The translations under genes were made by a program, and so were the position numbers. From the NCBI GenBank assembly GCA_001730015.1, contig MDLA01000162.1, positions 1 to 47,434 of the forward strand: a stretch of DNA of 47,434 bases, given 5' to 3'. The first letter of the stretch is position 1. Each line of letters opens with the position of its first letter. Positions 1 to 7,248 of this stretch are shown here, piece after piece. The notes beneath the pieces were generated by a model. It was not told the DNA's origin. It ran no database searches and saw nothing but the letters and a program-made list of their open reading frames with translations. Origin of the DNA: Chromatiales bacterium (ex Bugula neritina AB1) (lineage in GTDB: Bacteria; Pseudomonadota; Gammaproteobacteria; Granulosicoccales; Granulosicoccaceae).

Positions 1-312
1 TGTCAACAGGGCGAAACCAAGACAGTAGAGACGAGATACTTCATCACATCTTGCAAAGCGAATGCGAAGGTATTTGCCGGGGCTGTTCGAGGTCACTGGG
101 GCATAGAGAATCCGTTACATTGGCGTCTAGATGTTACAATGGGCGATGACACCAGTCGAATAAAGCATGACAATGGGACTGGAGTCCTGACAACTATTCG
201 TCATATATGCATGAATCTATTCGAGCGTGAGCCATCTAAACTAAGTATGGCCAAGAAAAAAAGGAAGGCTTCATGGAGCGATAGCTTTCGTGCTAACTTG
301 ATATTTTCTTGA
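1..312 (+). CDS. ISAs1-family transposase, C-terminal part (5' end outside window)
   Basis: The frame is open from base 1 to a TGA at 310-312 (103 residues seen). It reads ...AVRGHWGIENPLHWRLDVT..., then DDTSRIKHDN, then RHICMNLFERE. This block is characteristic of the C-terminal part of ISAs1-family DDE transposases, including the conserved glutamate of the RGHWGIEN motif that completes the catalytic triad. The tail is lysine-rich, as usual in the family. The gene lies directly against a truncated uracil-DNA glycosylase gene, so this is the right-hand part of an insertion sequence. Whether the element is intact cannot be judged, because its 5' part lies outside the window. Confidence 0.85.
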   Translation, partial: CQQGETKTVETRYFITSCKANAKVFAGAVRGHWGIENPLHWRLDVTMGDDTSRIKHDNGTGVLTTIRHICMNLFEREPSKLSMAKKKRKASWSDSFRANLIFS

Positions 313-783
313 GTGTTTTTATGCGGTGGCCCTGGCTCCAGGGTGCATGAAACTGGAATACCTTTTGACGACCCGAGTGGGGATCGACTGCGTGAGTGGA
401 TGGGAGTAAGCGGTCAGGTTTTTTACGATGAAAGCAAAATTGCTATTTTGCCTATGGGATTTTGCTATCCCGGTAAAGGTCGATCTGGCGACCTTCCTCC
501 CCGGCCGGTGTGTGCCGAGACCTGGCGCACCGAACTGTTGGATTCCCTGCCAAATATTCAGCTGACGCTGGCAATAGGACAATATGCACAGGCCTGGCAC
601 CTGCCTTCCTTGAAGAGAACATTAACAGAGACAGTTCGTGACTGGGAAAAGTACGGTGATAATGTTTTGCCCCTCCCGCACCCTAGCCCTCGCAACAACA
701 TTTGGTTGAAGCGAAACAGTTGGTTTGAGGGAGATGTACTGCCCGAATTGAAATTGCGAGTATCTAAATCGCTGGGAGAATAG
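313..783 (+). pseudogene. Uracil-DNA glycosylase-family protein, 5'-truncated by the insertion sequence
   Basis: The frame holds family features: RVHETGIPFDDPSGDRLREWMG, then PMGFCYPGKG, PPRPVCAETW, LTLAIGQYAQAW, and the C-terminal LPLPHPSPRN motif with its DNA-contacting histidine. Full-length relatives have roughly 45-50 more residues, including the first half of the GQAPG-type active-site loop. Here the first residues (FLCGGPG) are encoded by the insertion-sequence end, and real homology starts near base 334. The GTG at 313 follows the transposase stop in the same frame and is unlikely to restore a working enzyme. The family removes uracil from DNA in base-excision repair; this copy is probably dead unless another copy exists. 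Confidence 0.8.
321..334. repeat. Putative right terminal inverted repeat end of the ISAs1-type element
   Basis: The sequence ATGCGGTGGCCCTG lies 8 bases after the transposase stop. Read on the other strand it begins CAGGGCCACC, the CAGGG-type terminus expected for ISAs1-family elements. The uracil-DNA glycosylase homology resumes immediately after base 334 (GSRVHETGIP...), which fixes the probable element/target junction. The left end and target duplication are outside the window, so the assignment is an inference. Confidence 0.6.
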
Positions 784-788
784 AGCAC

Positions 789-1595
789 TCAGTACTCTGT
801 CATCTGCATTGCTATGGTCCTTGCCAGTGTGCCAGGGGGGTGGGCGCGATCATAGAGGCTGGAAAGGAGCATTTTGTCGAAGCGGGTAATTTTTTTTACT
901 TCAACCATATTGTTGAAGGAATAATAGGTTGAGTTTGTGTAGTCATTAAATAACCCGAAAGACTGATAGATTTCCTCTTGAAGGCAAGTCTGGCGCATTT
1001 GATCGTCGAGATTGTTATTCACAAAAACGATACCCCGCTTTATTTCAAAGTTGGGCGCAATACCAGGTGAAAAAAAACAGTGTACCTGCTCTTTACTGTT
1101 TGTCGCTTTCTGGTATATCGGGCGCATAGGATATGCTCTGGCAATGCGGTTCATATCTGACTGGCTGGAGATAATTACAACAAAATTGGCGCACTTGCGT
1201 TGATTGTGGCGGTCACATATTGAAGGGGCATATCTGGCTGAATTCGATATCTCGTAGAGGTACAGCTTGGCATCAGCAATATTATGTTGCAATATTTCTA
1301 TATTTATTCCGGAATACAGTGATAATTCATTTGTCAGCGATCTGACTATCGCATTATCTATACTAGCGGTTCCCCCGATTATTGCCATGCGCACAGTGTC
1401 ATTCCAGCGCGGTACACGACTCCTTATGCCGCCGAGGATATGTATTGTTTCGGCCGCTAGCTGTGCTTTACGTTTTTCAATGATTTGTTGCTGTGTCTCT
1501 GAATGAACGGTTGCATTGGAGATTGTCAAGCATAATGTAATCGCTAGCGCTAAAAAACGAATTCCGCCCTTTTTAGTGATTACATATTGTGGCAT
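789..1595 (-). CDS. DUF2927 family secreted protein
   Basis: A 268-residue protein. A basic N-terminus (residues 1-12) and a hydrophobic run (about 13-26) form a Sec signal peptide with likely cleavage near residue 32. The block CLQEEIYQSFGLFNDY at about 204-219 is the DUF2927 signature, followed by FNNMVEVKKITRFDKMLLSSLYD and the PPGT segment typical of the family C-terminus. The biochemical role of DUF2927 is not known. The start codon lies 1 base after the stop of the FAS1-domain gene, so the two are very probably co-transcribed and translationally coupled. Both products are exported. Confidence 0.8.
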   Translation of the reverse strand: MPQYVITKKGGIRFLALAITLCLTISNATVHSETQQQIIEKRKAQLAAETIHILGGIRSRVPRWNDTVRMAIIGGTASIDNAIVRSLTNELSLYSGINIEILQHNIADAKLYLYEISNSARYAPSICDRHNQRKCANFVVIISSQSDMNRIARAYPMRPIYQKATNSKEQVHCFFSPGIAPNFEIKRGIVFVNNNLDDQMRQTCLQEEIYQSFGLFNDYTNSTYYSFNNMVEVKKITRFDKMLLSSLYDRAHPPGTLARTIAMQMTEY

Positions 1596-1596
1596 C

Positions 1597-2178
1597 TTAT
1601 AATAGACATTCAGTCTTGTCTTTGTAGGGTTCCCATAGGAGGTGATCCAGTAGGTAGATATAACCGTTCTTTGCTTTAAGTGTTTTAGTAACCACGGCTT
1701 GTGGACCGATTATTATTGAATCCATACTATTTTTTACTGGCAGGCAATTGCCGTTGTCGATGGGTATTTCCATAGGGCTGGTTGAGTTTGAATCAATCTG
1801 AAAACTGGCTCTTAGAATGTGGAGGTCCATCAGTTTTTCCAGCCGTTCCCTGTTCTCTGGCTTAATAAGAACGGCTTCCAGCAAAAATGCCGAGCCTTCA
1901 GTCTGTAGAGCGTCGTTTGTTGGGATGAAAATGGTGACTTCACTGGACTCTGTAATGGTATTCCAGTGGTCTGATATCTTAAGTGCTGAAACAAATATGC
2001 TGGCTTCTGGCGTGGCATTTAGAATGCTGGAAACAGTATTGTCGCTGGGGTTTTGTGCGTGAGGGTTATTATTGGATCTGGTATCCGTTGCAAGGCTGAG
2101 GCTGCTAAACCCGGTAGTTGCTATGCAAGCACAGACAAAAATAATTTGGCGAAATATATTGTTCATTCGACAGTCCAT
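1597..2178 (-). CDS. Fasciclin (FAS1) domain exported protein
   Basis: I chose the ATG at 2178 (193 residues) because it puts the hydrophobic segment FRQIIFVCACIATTGFSSLSLA next to the N-terminus as a signal peptide. The frame continues upstream to an ATG at 2241, and another ATG lies at 2166. The mature part is one FAS1 fold: SSILNATPEASIFVSALK, then the TIFIPTNDAL motif, a LEAVLIKPENRERLEKLMDLHIL segment and a closing GYIYLLDHLL strand. FAS1 domains mediate adhesion or protein-protein contact outside the cell. It is the upstream partner of the DUF2927 gene with a 1-base gap. Confidence 0.78.
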   Translation of the reverse strand: MDCRMNNIFRQIIFVCACIATTGFSSLSLATDTRSNNNPHAQNPSDNTVSSILNATPEASIFVSALKISDHWNTITESSEVTIFIPTNDALQTEGSAFLLEAVLIKPENRERLEKLMDLHILRASFQIDSNSTSPMEIPIDNGNCLPVKNSMDSIIIGPQAVVTKTLKAKNGYIYLLDHLLWEPYKDKTECLL

Positions 2179-2395
2179 TGAAGATTGTGTTCCCTTTCGT
2201 GACAGTGTTACAAGTGCTCGTAAACTAAGCAGATAATTCATCCCGTATTTATATTATTGTAGTTTTGGATGAAATTGTACTGAAAAAAATACGAAATATA
2301 CGCGAAAAAAAATACGAGGCTGGTTATGTTTATCCAATATTCTTTGTCGGGTCAGTTTCTAAAAAAATAGTAATCGATATTGTTGAGACTGTTTC

Positions 2396-2839
2396 TTATG
2401 TTGTGGTTTTGTCGGCGCAAAGCATATACCCACGACGAGAATAGGTTTTTAATGTGTTGTTTGCATTTTGTCCGAGAAGTTTTCTGATTTCACTGATGCA
2501 CTGGACTAGCGAATCGTTAGTCACAGCACTGTTCTTCCAAATCTCCTCCATGATGCGTGCCTGGCTGACCAGGCGGTCTCGATTCTGATCGAGCAATTTA
2601 AAGACATCGAGTGACTGCTTCCTTAGATTGAGTGTTGTCCCGTCTGCCCCAATAAGTACTTGTCGCTCTTCGCAGTAGTAAATTCCTGCATAAGTAAATC
2701 GAGGGTATCTATATGCCATGTAATCACCAAAATTCCATTCAAATCGAGCAGTCACCGTTTTTCTCGCCCTGCTTACAAGCTGGTGTTTGGGCGAATCGGA
2801 TTGCAGAAGCTCACTTAGCTGTAGTTTCCTGATTTGCAT
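2396..2839 (-). CDS. Stand-alone winged-helix (OmpR/PhoB-type) transcriptional regulator
   Basis: A 147-residue protein. Residues about 55-142 form a Trans_reg_C winged helix: the ADGTTLNLRKQSLDVFKLLDQNRDRLVSQARIMEEIWK block, then TNDSLVQCISEIRKLLG for the recognition helix, then LKTYSRRGYML for the wing. No receiver domain and no membrane segment precede it; the N-terminal 50 residues resemble nothing I know. It sits about 220 bases upstream of the FAS1-DUF2927 pair on the same strand and could control it. That regulatory link is inference only. Confidence 0.75.
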   Translation of the reverse strand: MQIRKLQLSELLQSDSPKHQLVSRARKTVTARFEWNFGDYMAYRYPRFTYAGIYYCEERQVLIGADGTTLNLRKQSLDVFKLLDQNRDRLVSQARIMEEIWKNSAVTNDSLVQCISEIRKLLGQNANNTLKTYSRRGYMLCADKTTT

Positions 2840-3197
2840 CCTTATACAACAATATCTCTGGATTGCCTATAGTGCAATTGGACTAAGTGTCTAATAATTT
2901 GCAGGTGGTGCGGAGATGGAAGGCCGTTCGGTATTTCAATTGACAATGCGGTTATTGCAATATGGCCAGCGTAAAACGGAATTATTGTTGAGCCGATGAG
3001 CGGGGTGCTTTCGAAATCAGTATTACATTGTGAGCAAAGTAGTCTGTCTTAATGCGAATTAAGGTTGCGCGATATAGCAGTGATCGAATGGCGGAAAAAT
3101 ATAGCGCAGGAAGAAGATTATGCTACAGAAGAATTGGAAAAAGGATTAATGTTCGGCACGAAAGCGCTGTGCCAGCGCTTTTGCATTTTATAGGAAT
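2840..3197. other. Intergenic stretch without a recognisable gene
   Basis: AT-rich sequence separating the winged-helix regulator (minus strand) from a small minus-strand frame. It must hold the regulator's promoter near 2840-2950. I see no long reading frame, strong hairpin or known RNA motif. Confidence 0.4.
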
Positions 3198-3374
3198 TTA
3201 GCAGAATTTATTTGCGGATGATTGTAGTGACTCTAGTGCTTGTGCCAGCAGCGATGATGCTAATATGTGACGTGTAACTTCCATTCCTATTTGTTGCTGC
3301 GCGTTTAAGAACTCTTGCGATTGTGGATTAACGTTGTAGGCTGCGCCAATGCTAGCCGATGTGATGCCGTTCAT
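3198..3374 (-). CDS. Small hypothetical protein (58 aa)
   Basis: Starting at the ATG at 3374, preceded by a GGAA element about 7 bases upstream, the frame encodes MNGITSASIG..., 58 residues ending SANKFC. The middle is rich in Q, A, L and S and probably helical (FLNAQQQIGMEVTRHILASSLLAQALESL). There is no signal peptide or membrane segment. Its shape, a short Ser/Ala-rich helical protein, recalls small secreted or filament-type subunits, but I do not recognise a family. It lies about 350 bases beyond the terminator of the GDPH/VWD gene on the same strand, so it has its own promoter if expressed. Confidence 0.4.
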   Translation of the reverse strand: MNGITSASIGAAYNVNPQSQEFLNAQQQIGMEVTRHILASSLLAQALESLQSSANKFC

Positions 3375-3720
3375 GATATTTTCCGAAAGGTAAAAAATAT
3401 ACAGGCGCAATCTTTAAGGGGTCTATTCCTGTTCGAGACCTGGATTTACGCCTACGAAAATACGGCTAAAGCTGACATACTTTGTTCCGTTGGTCCGGAG
3501 CGGCGCAAGAGTCTCATAATGTAACCTTCAGATATGTGAACTGAGTTAACACAGGGTTCATATTTTTTGTTGTGCTACAGGGTTCACAGGAATTGACGGC
3601 TGAGCTGACTGAATTTTGCTGGTACCCGATTGTGTAAGCTGGTGGCCTGCTACAGCTGACGTCGCTAGAGAAAGGGTAGTCATAGCTCATTGGCGAGGGG
3701 AATAATGTGTGGGGGGTAAA

Positions 3721-3754
3721 AACCAAAAAACTTCCTGCCATGTATGGCAGAAAG
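3721..3754 (-). terminator. Rho-independent terminator after the VWD/GDPH gene
   Basis: Read on the minus strand, a stem CTGCCAT/ATGGCAG, extended by CTT/AAG, is followed directly by TTTTTTGGTTTTT. It lies about 80 bases after the stop codon of the VWD-like gene and is the clearest intrinsic terminator in this region. Confidence 0.8.
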
Positions 3755-3832
3755 TTTGTAATTCCAGGCTTTAGTTTTACCGGGTGCCTATTTAATTCAA
3801 GGCGGTCGCGTGATAATGCTTAACGGTGGACA

Positions 3833-4762
3833 CTACCAGTAGCGATTGAAGTTTGAAAAACCGGTATCCCACAGCTCATTGGTTTCGTAAAGGCCCACAG
3901 CGGAAGTATCCCCTGCTTCAGTTCTGTCGTTAAGGCTTTCTATTGCTCCGCCACCCTGCGCGCCGGCGCCTTTGTCACCATTTCTGGCTTCTCCATCACC
4001 GTCCGCAGATTGTCCCCAGAGACCATGAGGCATTATGCCATCAGCATTAACATTGTCGCTTTTGAAGTCGTAGTTCAGGTATTTTCCGTCGACAGCTTTT
4101 AATTCGACCTGGTATTCGCCAGTTGTGATTTTTACAGTATCACCATCTTTAACAACGCCGCCACCAAAGTGCGAACCGTCACCAAGTTTCTCCCCATTGA
4201 CAGTCAATGTACCGGCTTTGTCAAAATGTAACTGGTTACCATTGACGGTGAGTCCGGCATCAGACATTACAGTAGCGCCTTCCTTTGAGCCCCAGGATTC
4301 AAACAGCGCGTTAAACTGTAATCCCTGATCGCTCAGGATGTTGTAGGTCTTGCCAGCTTCGCCCTGAACGTCATACTTCCCGCCGTCAGCGCCAACAAAG
4401 TGGGGGTCGCCCCATACGCGACAATTGTCAACACCAACTGGATTACCGCAGCCGCAGCCATTACCCTGATTTGAACCGTCGCCGTATCCGGGTCCGTTGC
4501 CATGATTTCCGTTACCGTTGGAACCCTGCTGTTGCATCATGCTGACTATCTGAGCCAGCAGCGGTAGTATCATCTGGATAAGCATTTGCTGGGAGTTCTG
4601 TCCGCCGTTGTTTTGCCCGCTGATACCAGAGTTAGAGGCATGTGGACCACCATATCCGTTTCCACATTGAGGAGTCTGGTACGTAAGTGCTTGTTGCAAT
4701 CCGTGTGAGAACAGTGCCGATGTTGTCATGTTGTTTATAGAAGCGTTATTAAAAGGAATCAT
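3833..4762 (-). CDS. VWD-like protein with GDPH autocleavage motif, Gly/Asn/Gln-rich N-terminus
   Basis: The ATG at 4762 is preceded by GAGG with a 6-base spacer, so I use it (309 residues) rather than upstream in-frame ATG codons. Residues 1-110 are low-complexity, rich in N, G, Q and M, with a hydrophobic helix (MLIQMILPLLAQIVSMM, about 60-76). Then NCRVWGDPHFVGADGGKYDVQGEAGKTYNIL opens a von Willebrand type D-like fold with GDPH at about 118-121. GDPH (cut between D and P) is the self-cleavage site of mucin VWD domains and of the calcium-dependent MIIA/DUF1521 domain of rhizobial NopE. No classical signal peptide is visible, so the export route is unknown. A c-di-GMP riboswitch lies upstream and an intrinsic terminator downstream. 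Confidence 0.75.
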   Translation of the reverse strand: MIPFNNASINNMTTSALFSHGLQQALTYQTPQCGNGYGGPHASNSGISGQNNGGQNSQQMLIQMILPLLAQIVSMMQQQGSNGNGNHGNGPGYGDGSNQGNGCGCGNPVGVDNCRVWGDPHFVGADGGKYDVQGEAGKTYNILSDQGLQFNALFESWGSKEGATVMSDAGLTVNGNQLHFDKAGTLTVNGEKLGDGSHFGGGVVKDGDTVKITTGEYQVELKAVDGKYLNYDFKSDNVNADGIMPHGLWGQSADGDGEARNGDKGAGAQGGGAIESLNDRTEAGDTSAVGLYETNELWDTGFSNFNRYW

Positions 4763-5102
4763 GGAAGGCCTCGTGTTTAACAGTGACATAAGTGAGCAAT
4801 TCGATGTTAATAAAACTGTACACAACTACCTTGAACTGATTCAGAAAATGTACACTTGTGTGTGAATCGACGTAATTTTTGTGATCTGTGCCGAATTGTT
4901 TTTTGAGGCAAATCACAAAACAGTCAAATTATGTGAGATTGACAGCAAAGGTAAATGTGGCGGGTTTTCAGAGAAGGGAGTTAGAGCGAGGTGCTAAGGC
5001 CGATATTAAAGATATTGGAGTTGATTCGCCCTGATAAGTAATGCATAGCAGTCGACGAGTATCCTATATACCCGATGGAATTTTTCGACTCCAACCTGAA
5101 TA

Positions 5103-5162
5103 GCCAGCGGGAGCTGGCCTGGTGGAATTATTCATAGTGCGACTCCATTCGCGGAATAATTC
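5103..5162 (-). promoter_or_regulatory. Structured leader between riboswitch and VWD gene (possible expression platform)
   Basis: On the minus strand just after the riboswitch, GAATTATTC and GAATAATTC form an inverted repeat spanning about 5124-5162. It is followed by a GCCAGC/GCTGGC hairpin (5103-5118). There is no U-run after either hairpin, so this is not a standard intrinsic terminator. It could be an alternative pairing switched by the aptamer. The rest of the roughly 420-base leader down to 4763 has no convincing gene; two frames of about 21-23 codons occur without good ribosome-binding sites. Confidence 0.4.
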
Positions 5163-5179
5163 GCTAACACATCCTGTGT

Positions 5180-5280
5180 CGTTTCAGGTAGCCCTGCGAT
5201 CGTAGGACGATGTCCCTTAGACCAGTAGCTTTGCGTCGCCGCCTTTCGGGGGCTTTGCCTTTTTCTACGATAAAACGTCA
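5180..5280 (-). ncRNA. Cyclic-di-GMP-I (GEMM) riboswitch
   Basis: On the minus strand the order of elements matches the class I aptamer: GGCAAAG, then a short stem closed by a GAAA tetraloop, then GACGCAAAGC, CTGGTCTAAGG and the closing CGCAGGGCTACC. P1 can pair CGTTT/AAACG plus GTAG/CTAC. P2 pairs GCCCCC/GGCGGC around GAAA with one mismatch. P3 pairs CTG...CAG with an inner GGAC/GTCC hairpin. The conserved tetraloop and the CTAA tetraloop receptor are both present. The downstream gene on this strand is the GDPH/VWD protein (start 4762), the likely regulated gene. Whether ligand turns it on or off cannot be read from the sequence. Confidence 0.85.
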
Positions 5281-5335
5281 CGAGGCCAGACTGTTCCTTG
5301 CTGAAGTGTGTAGGCGAGGCCAGCACGTTTCAGAG

Positions 5336-5351
5336 GGTGTCAATAGACACC
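5336..5351 (-). terminator. Small hairpin between the oxidoreductase gene and the riboswitch
   Basis: GGTGTC-AATA-GACACC is a perfect 6-bp stem with a 4-base loop, about 260 bases after the oxidoreductase stop and about 55 bases before the riboswitch on the minus strand. It lacks a T-run, so a termination role is only possible. Confidence 0.3.
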
Positions 5352-5612
5352 GGGTCCTTGTATCAGAATTTCCTTCCTGGATAAACTGATAGTCCTTCAT
5401 GGGCCGCACATTTGTGCAGCTCACACACGACACTTTATCTTACGTTGCTGTGGAATTCCGTTTATGGAACAACTGTGCATCCGTATTGGCCGAAGCCGAA
5501 AAGTGCTATGCGCCTTGACGCTGACTTTCCCGGTTGAGAAAAGTCGATCACCGTGAACAGGTAGATGCAAATTGTGATCCAGTTCCGGCTGTTTGGTAAG
5601 TTGGTTCGTGAT

Positions 5613-6917
5613 TTACCAGGGAAGCCGGTCACGCATTCGGTATAGCCAGACTGACGGAGCCAGAAACCAGGGAGTGCCTGTGTAGAGCGGTCGAGTAGGG
5701 AAATTAATCTGTGATAGTGGTATCGGGTCTGTGTCTGTTCCGGCGACCTGACGGCCAATACACCGGCCGAGGTAACTGGCCATTCCAACCCCTGAACCGC
5801 AATAGCCCATTGCGTAATGGACGCCTTGCTGCTCACCACAATGCATCAGGCTGTTGAATGTGTAGGCAACAGTACCAGCCCAGGAGTGGCTTATTTGAAT
5901 TTTTTTCAGTTCAGGAAATAGTCTAAGCAGTTCATCTCTGAGCATCGTGGCGCTCTTGACCGGGTCTGTTTCACTGAGTGACACTCTGCCGCCGAACAGT
6001 ATGCGTTTTCGATCGGGGCTGGGGCGGTAGTAGTAAACTAGTTTTCTGGAGTCAGTCAGCATACGGTTGGTGGGCATTAGCTTATCTATAAGATCAGGTT
6101 CAATTTCGTCTGTAGCAATTATATAGCTTCCGATAGGTATCACGCGACGCTGCTGCCATGGTGTCAGGTTGGTGGTATAGCCGTTAGTGGCAACTATAAT
6201 CTGCTTTGCTATAACAGTTCCCTTTTTTGTCTGCACAAGGTGGCCGCCCGGGTGCTTTGTAAAGTCGGTGACTTTGCAATGGCTTATAATCTTTGCGCCA
6301 GCGTTCTGTGCCGTAGTGAGGCAGCCTCGATGGTACTGGCCTGGATCAACGCTGGCATAATGCGGGAAGACTGTGCCGCCATAGTAACGCTCAGTGCCCA
6401 GTTCTCTGTATTGATCGTGACGCGTTACCAGGAATGCCTCGCTGTTGAATACCGGGTTTGGTATTTCTAGCTCGCGCTCCATCGCATCGTAGGCTCGCGG
6501 GGTATGGGCGCCATGGAATCGACCGCAGTTATTGTGCGAGCAACTGATGTTTTCTTGTTTTACAAAATCGCCGACGTAGTCGAGTGATGCCTTTCCTATG
6601 GTTAATATGTCACGAGCTATGGCTTCGCCATACTTTTTTTCAAGCGCTGGATAGTTGTATTTAATTGAGGTTGAAATCTGACCGCCATTGCGAGAGCTAC
6701 AGCCATAGCCCGCAGCATGCGAATCGAGAACAACCGTTGATAAGTCGGCTCTGGCTGTTTGAATCGCTGCATGCAGACCGGTATAGCCTGAACCGATAAC
6801 TAACACATCAACTGATTCAGGAGGCGTCTGTACGGTACTTTCTGCCAGCGGAGTGTGATCCCACCAATAGGGTTCGGCTTTGAAAGAATCAGTGAAAGAT
6901 GAGGGAAGAGTTGTCAT
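5613..6917 (-). CDS. FAD-dependent oxidoreductase (DAO family, gamma-glutamylputrescine oxidase-like)
   Basis: A 434-residue soluble flavoenzyme. An N-terminal YWWDHTPL segment precedes the dinucleotide-binding fold VLVIGSGYTGLHAA (glycines at 42, 44, 47) and the GYGCSSRNGGQIS motif, both typical of PuuB/OrdL-type amine oxidases. The C-terminal HSWAGTVAYTFNSLMHCGEQQGVHYAMGYCGSGVGMASYLG block is the second FAD-contacting region. Relatives oxidise secondary or primary amines such as gamma-glutamylputrescine or sarcosine-like substrates; the substrate here is not determined. It is transcribed away from the enolase-superfamily gene, with a 331-base divergent region between them, suggesting a shared catabolic role. 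Confidence 0.82.
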   Translation of the reverse strand: MTTLPSSFTDSFKAEPYWWDHTPLAESTVQTPPESVDVLVIGSGYTGLHAAIQTARADLSTVVLDSHAAGYGCSSRNGGQISTSIKYNYPALEKKYGEAIARDILTIGKASLDYVGDFVKQENISCSHNNCGRFHGAHTPRAYDAMERELEIPNPVFNSEAFLVTRHDQYRELGTERYYGGTVFPHYASVDPGQYHRGCLTTAQNAGAKIISHCKVTDFTKHPGGHLVQTKKGTVIAKQIIVATNGYTTNLTPWQQRRVIPIGSYIIATDEIEPDLIDKLMPTNRMLTDSRKLVYYYRPSPDRKRILFGGRVSLSETDPVKSATMLRDELLRLFPELKKIQISHSWAGTVAYTFNSLMHCGEQQGVHYAMGYCGSGVGMASYLGRCIGRQVAGTDTDPIPLSQINFPTRPLYTGTPWFLAPSVWLYRMRDRLPW

Positions 6918-7248
6918 CGGGGTGTGCTGATCAACGGCAGATTAGAGCGATTGATGGTAAGCCGATGAGGGGGCTGGTTGCAATAACCGGTACGGTGGTG
7001 CGGGTCATTGTGAGTGCAGCGCAACGTTGCGGCGGACTACAGCTTTTAGCCCGCATTGAGATATTATCAGTTTATCTGTATACGACAGTTCAGGTGGGCT
7101 TCGCGTGCGCTATCACCTCGATCCGGGTGGTCGTTTGCACTGCTGGTCCATCCAGCCAATAATTACAGTTCAGGAGCCGATTGCATTCGCCGGTGCTTTT
7201 TCGTTGCACCAAAATTATCCTTAATTAATCTGGCCGGAAACTGTACTG
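6918..7248. promoter_or_regulatory. Divergent promoter region with a GCAACGTTGC palindrome
   Basis: This 331-base region separates the FAD oxidoreductase (minus) from the enolase-superfamily gene (plus). At 7021-7030 lies a perfect 10-bp palindrome, GCAACGTTGC, with a central CG as in many LacI/PurR-type operators. No regulator gene is adjacent, so the assignment is tentative. I see no credible gene in the stretch; the frames present have no start context. Confidence 0.35.

Noticed and set aside
3405..3540. Possible second riboswitch before the 58-residue gene
   Set aside because: Some hairpin potential (GCC...GGC) exists, but none of the GACGCAAAGC-type conserved motifs is present.
3514..3741. 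75-codon minus-strand frame after the VWD-like gene
   Set aside because: It starts inside the intrinsic terminator of the upstream gene and has no family resemblance.
5132..5326. 64-codon minus-strand frame
   Set aside because: It coincides with the c-di-GMP riboswitch on the same strand; the RNA motif explains the sequence and the peptide resembles nothing.
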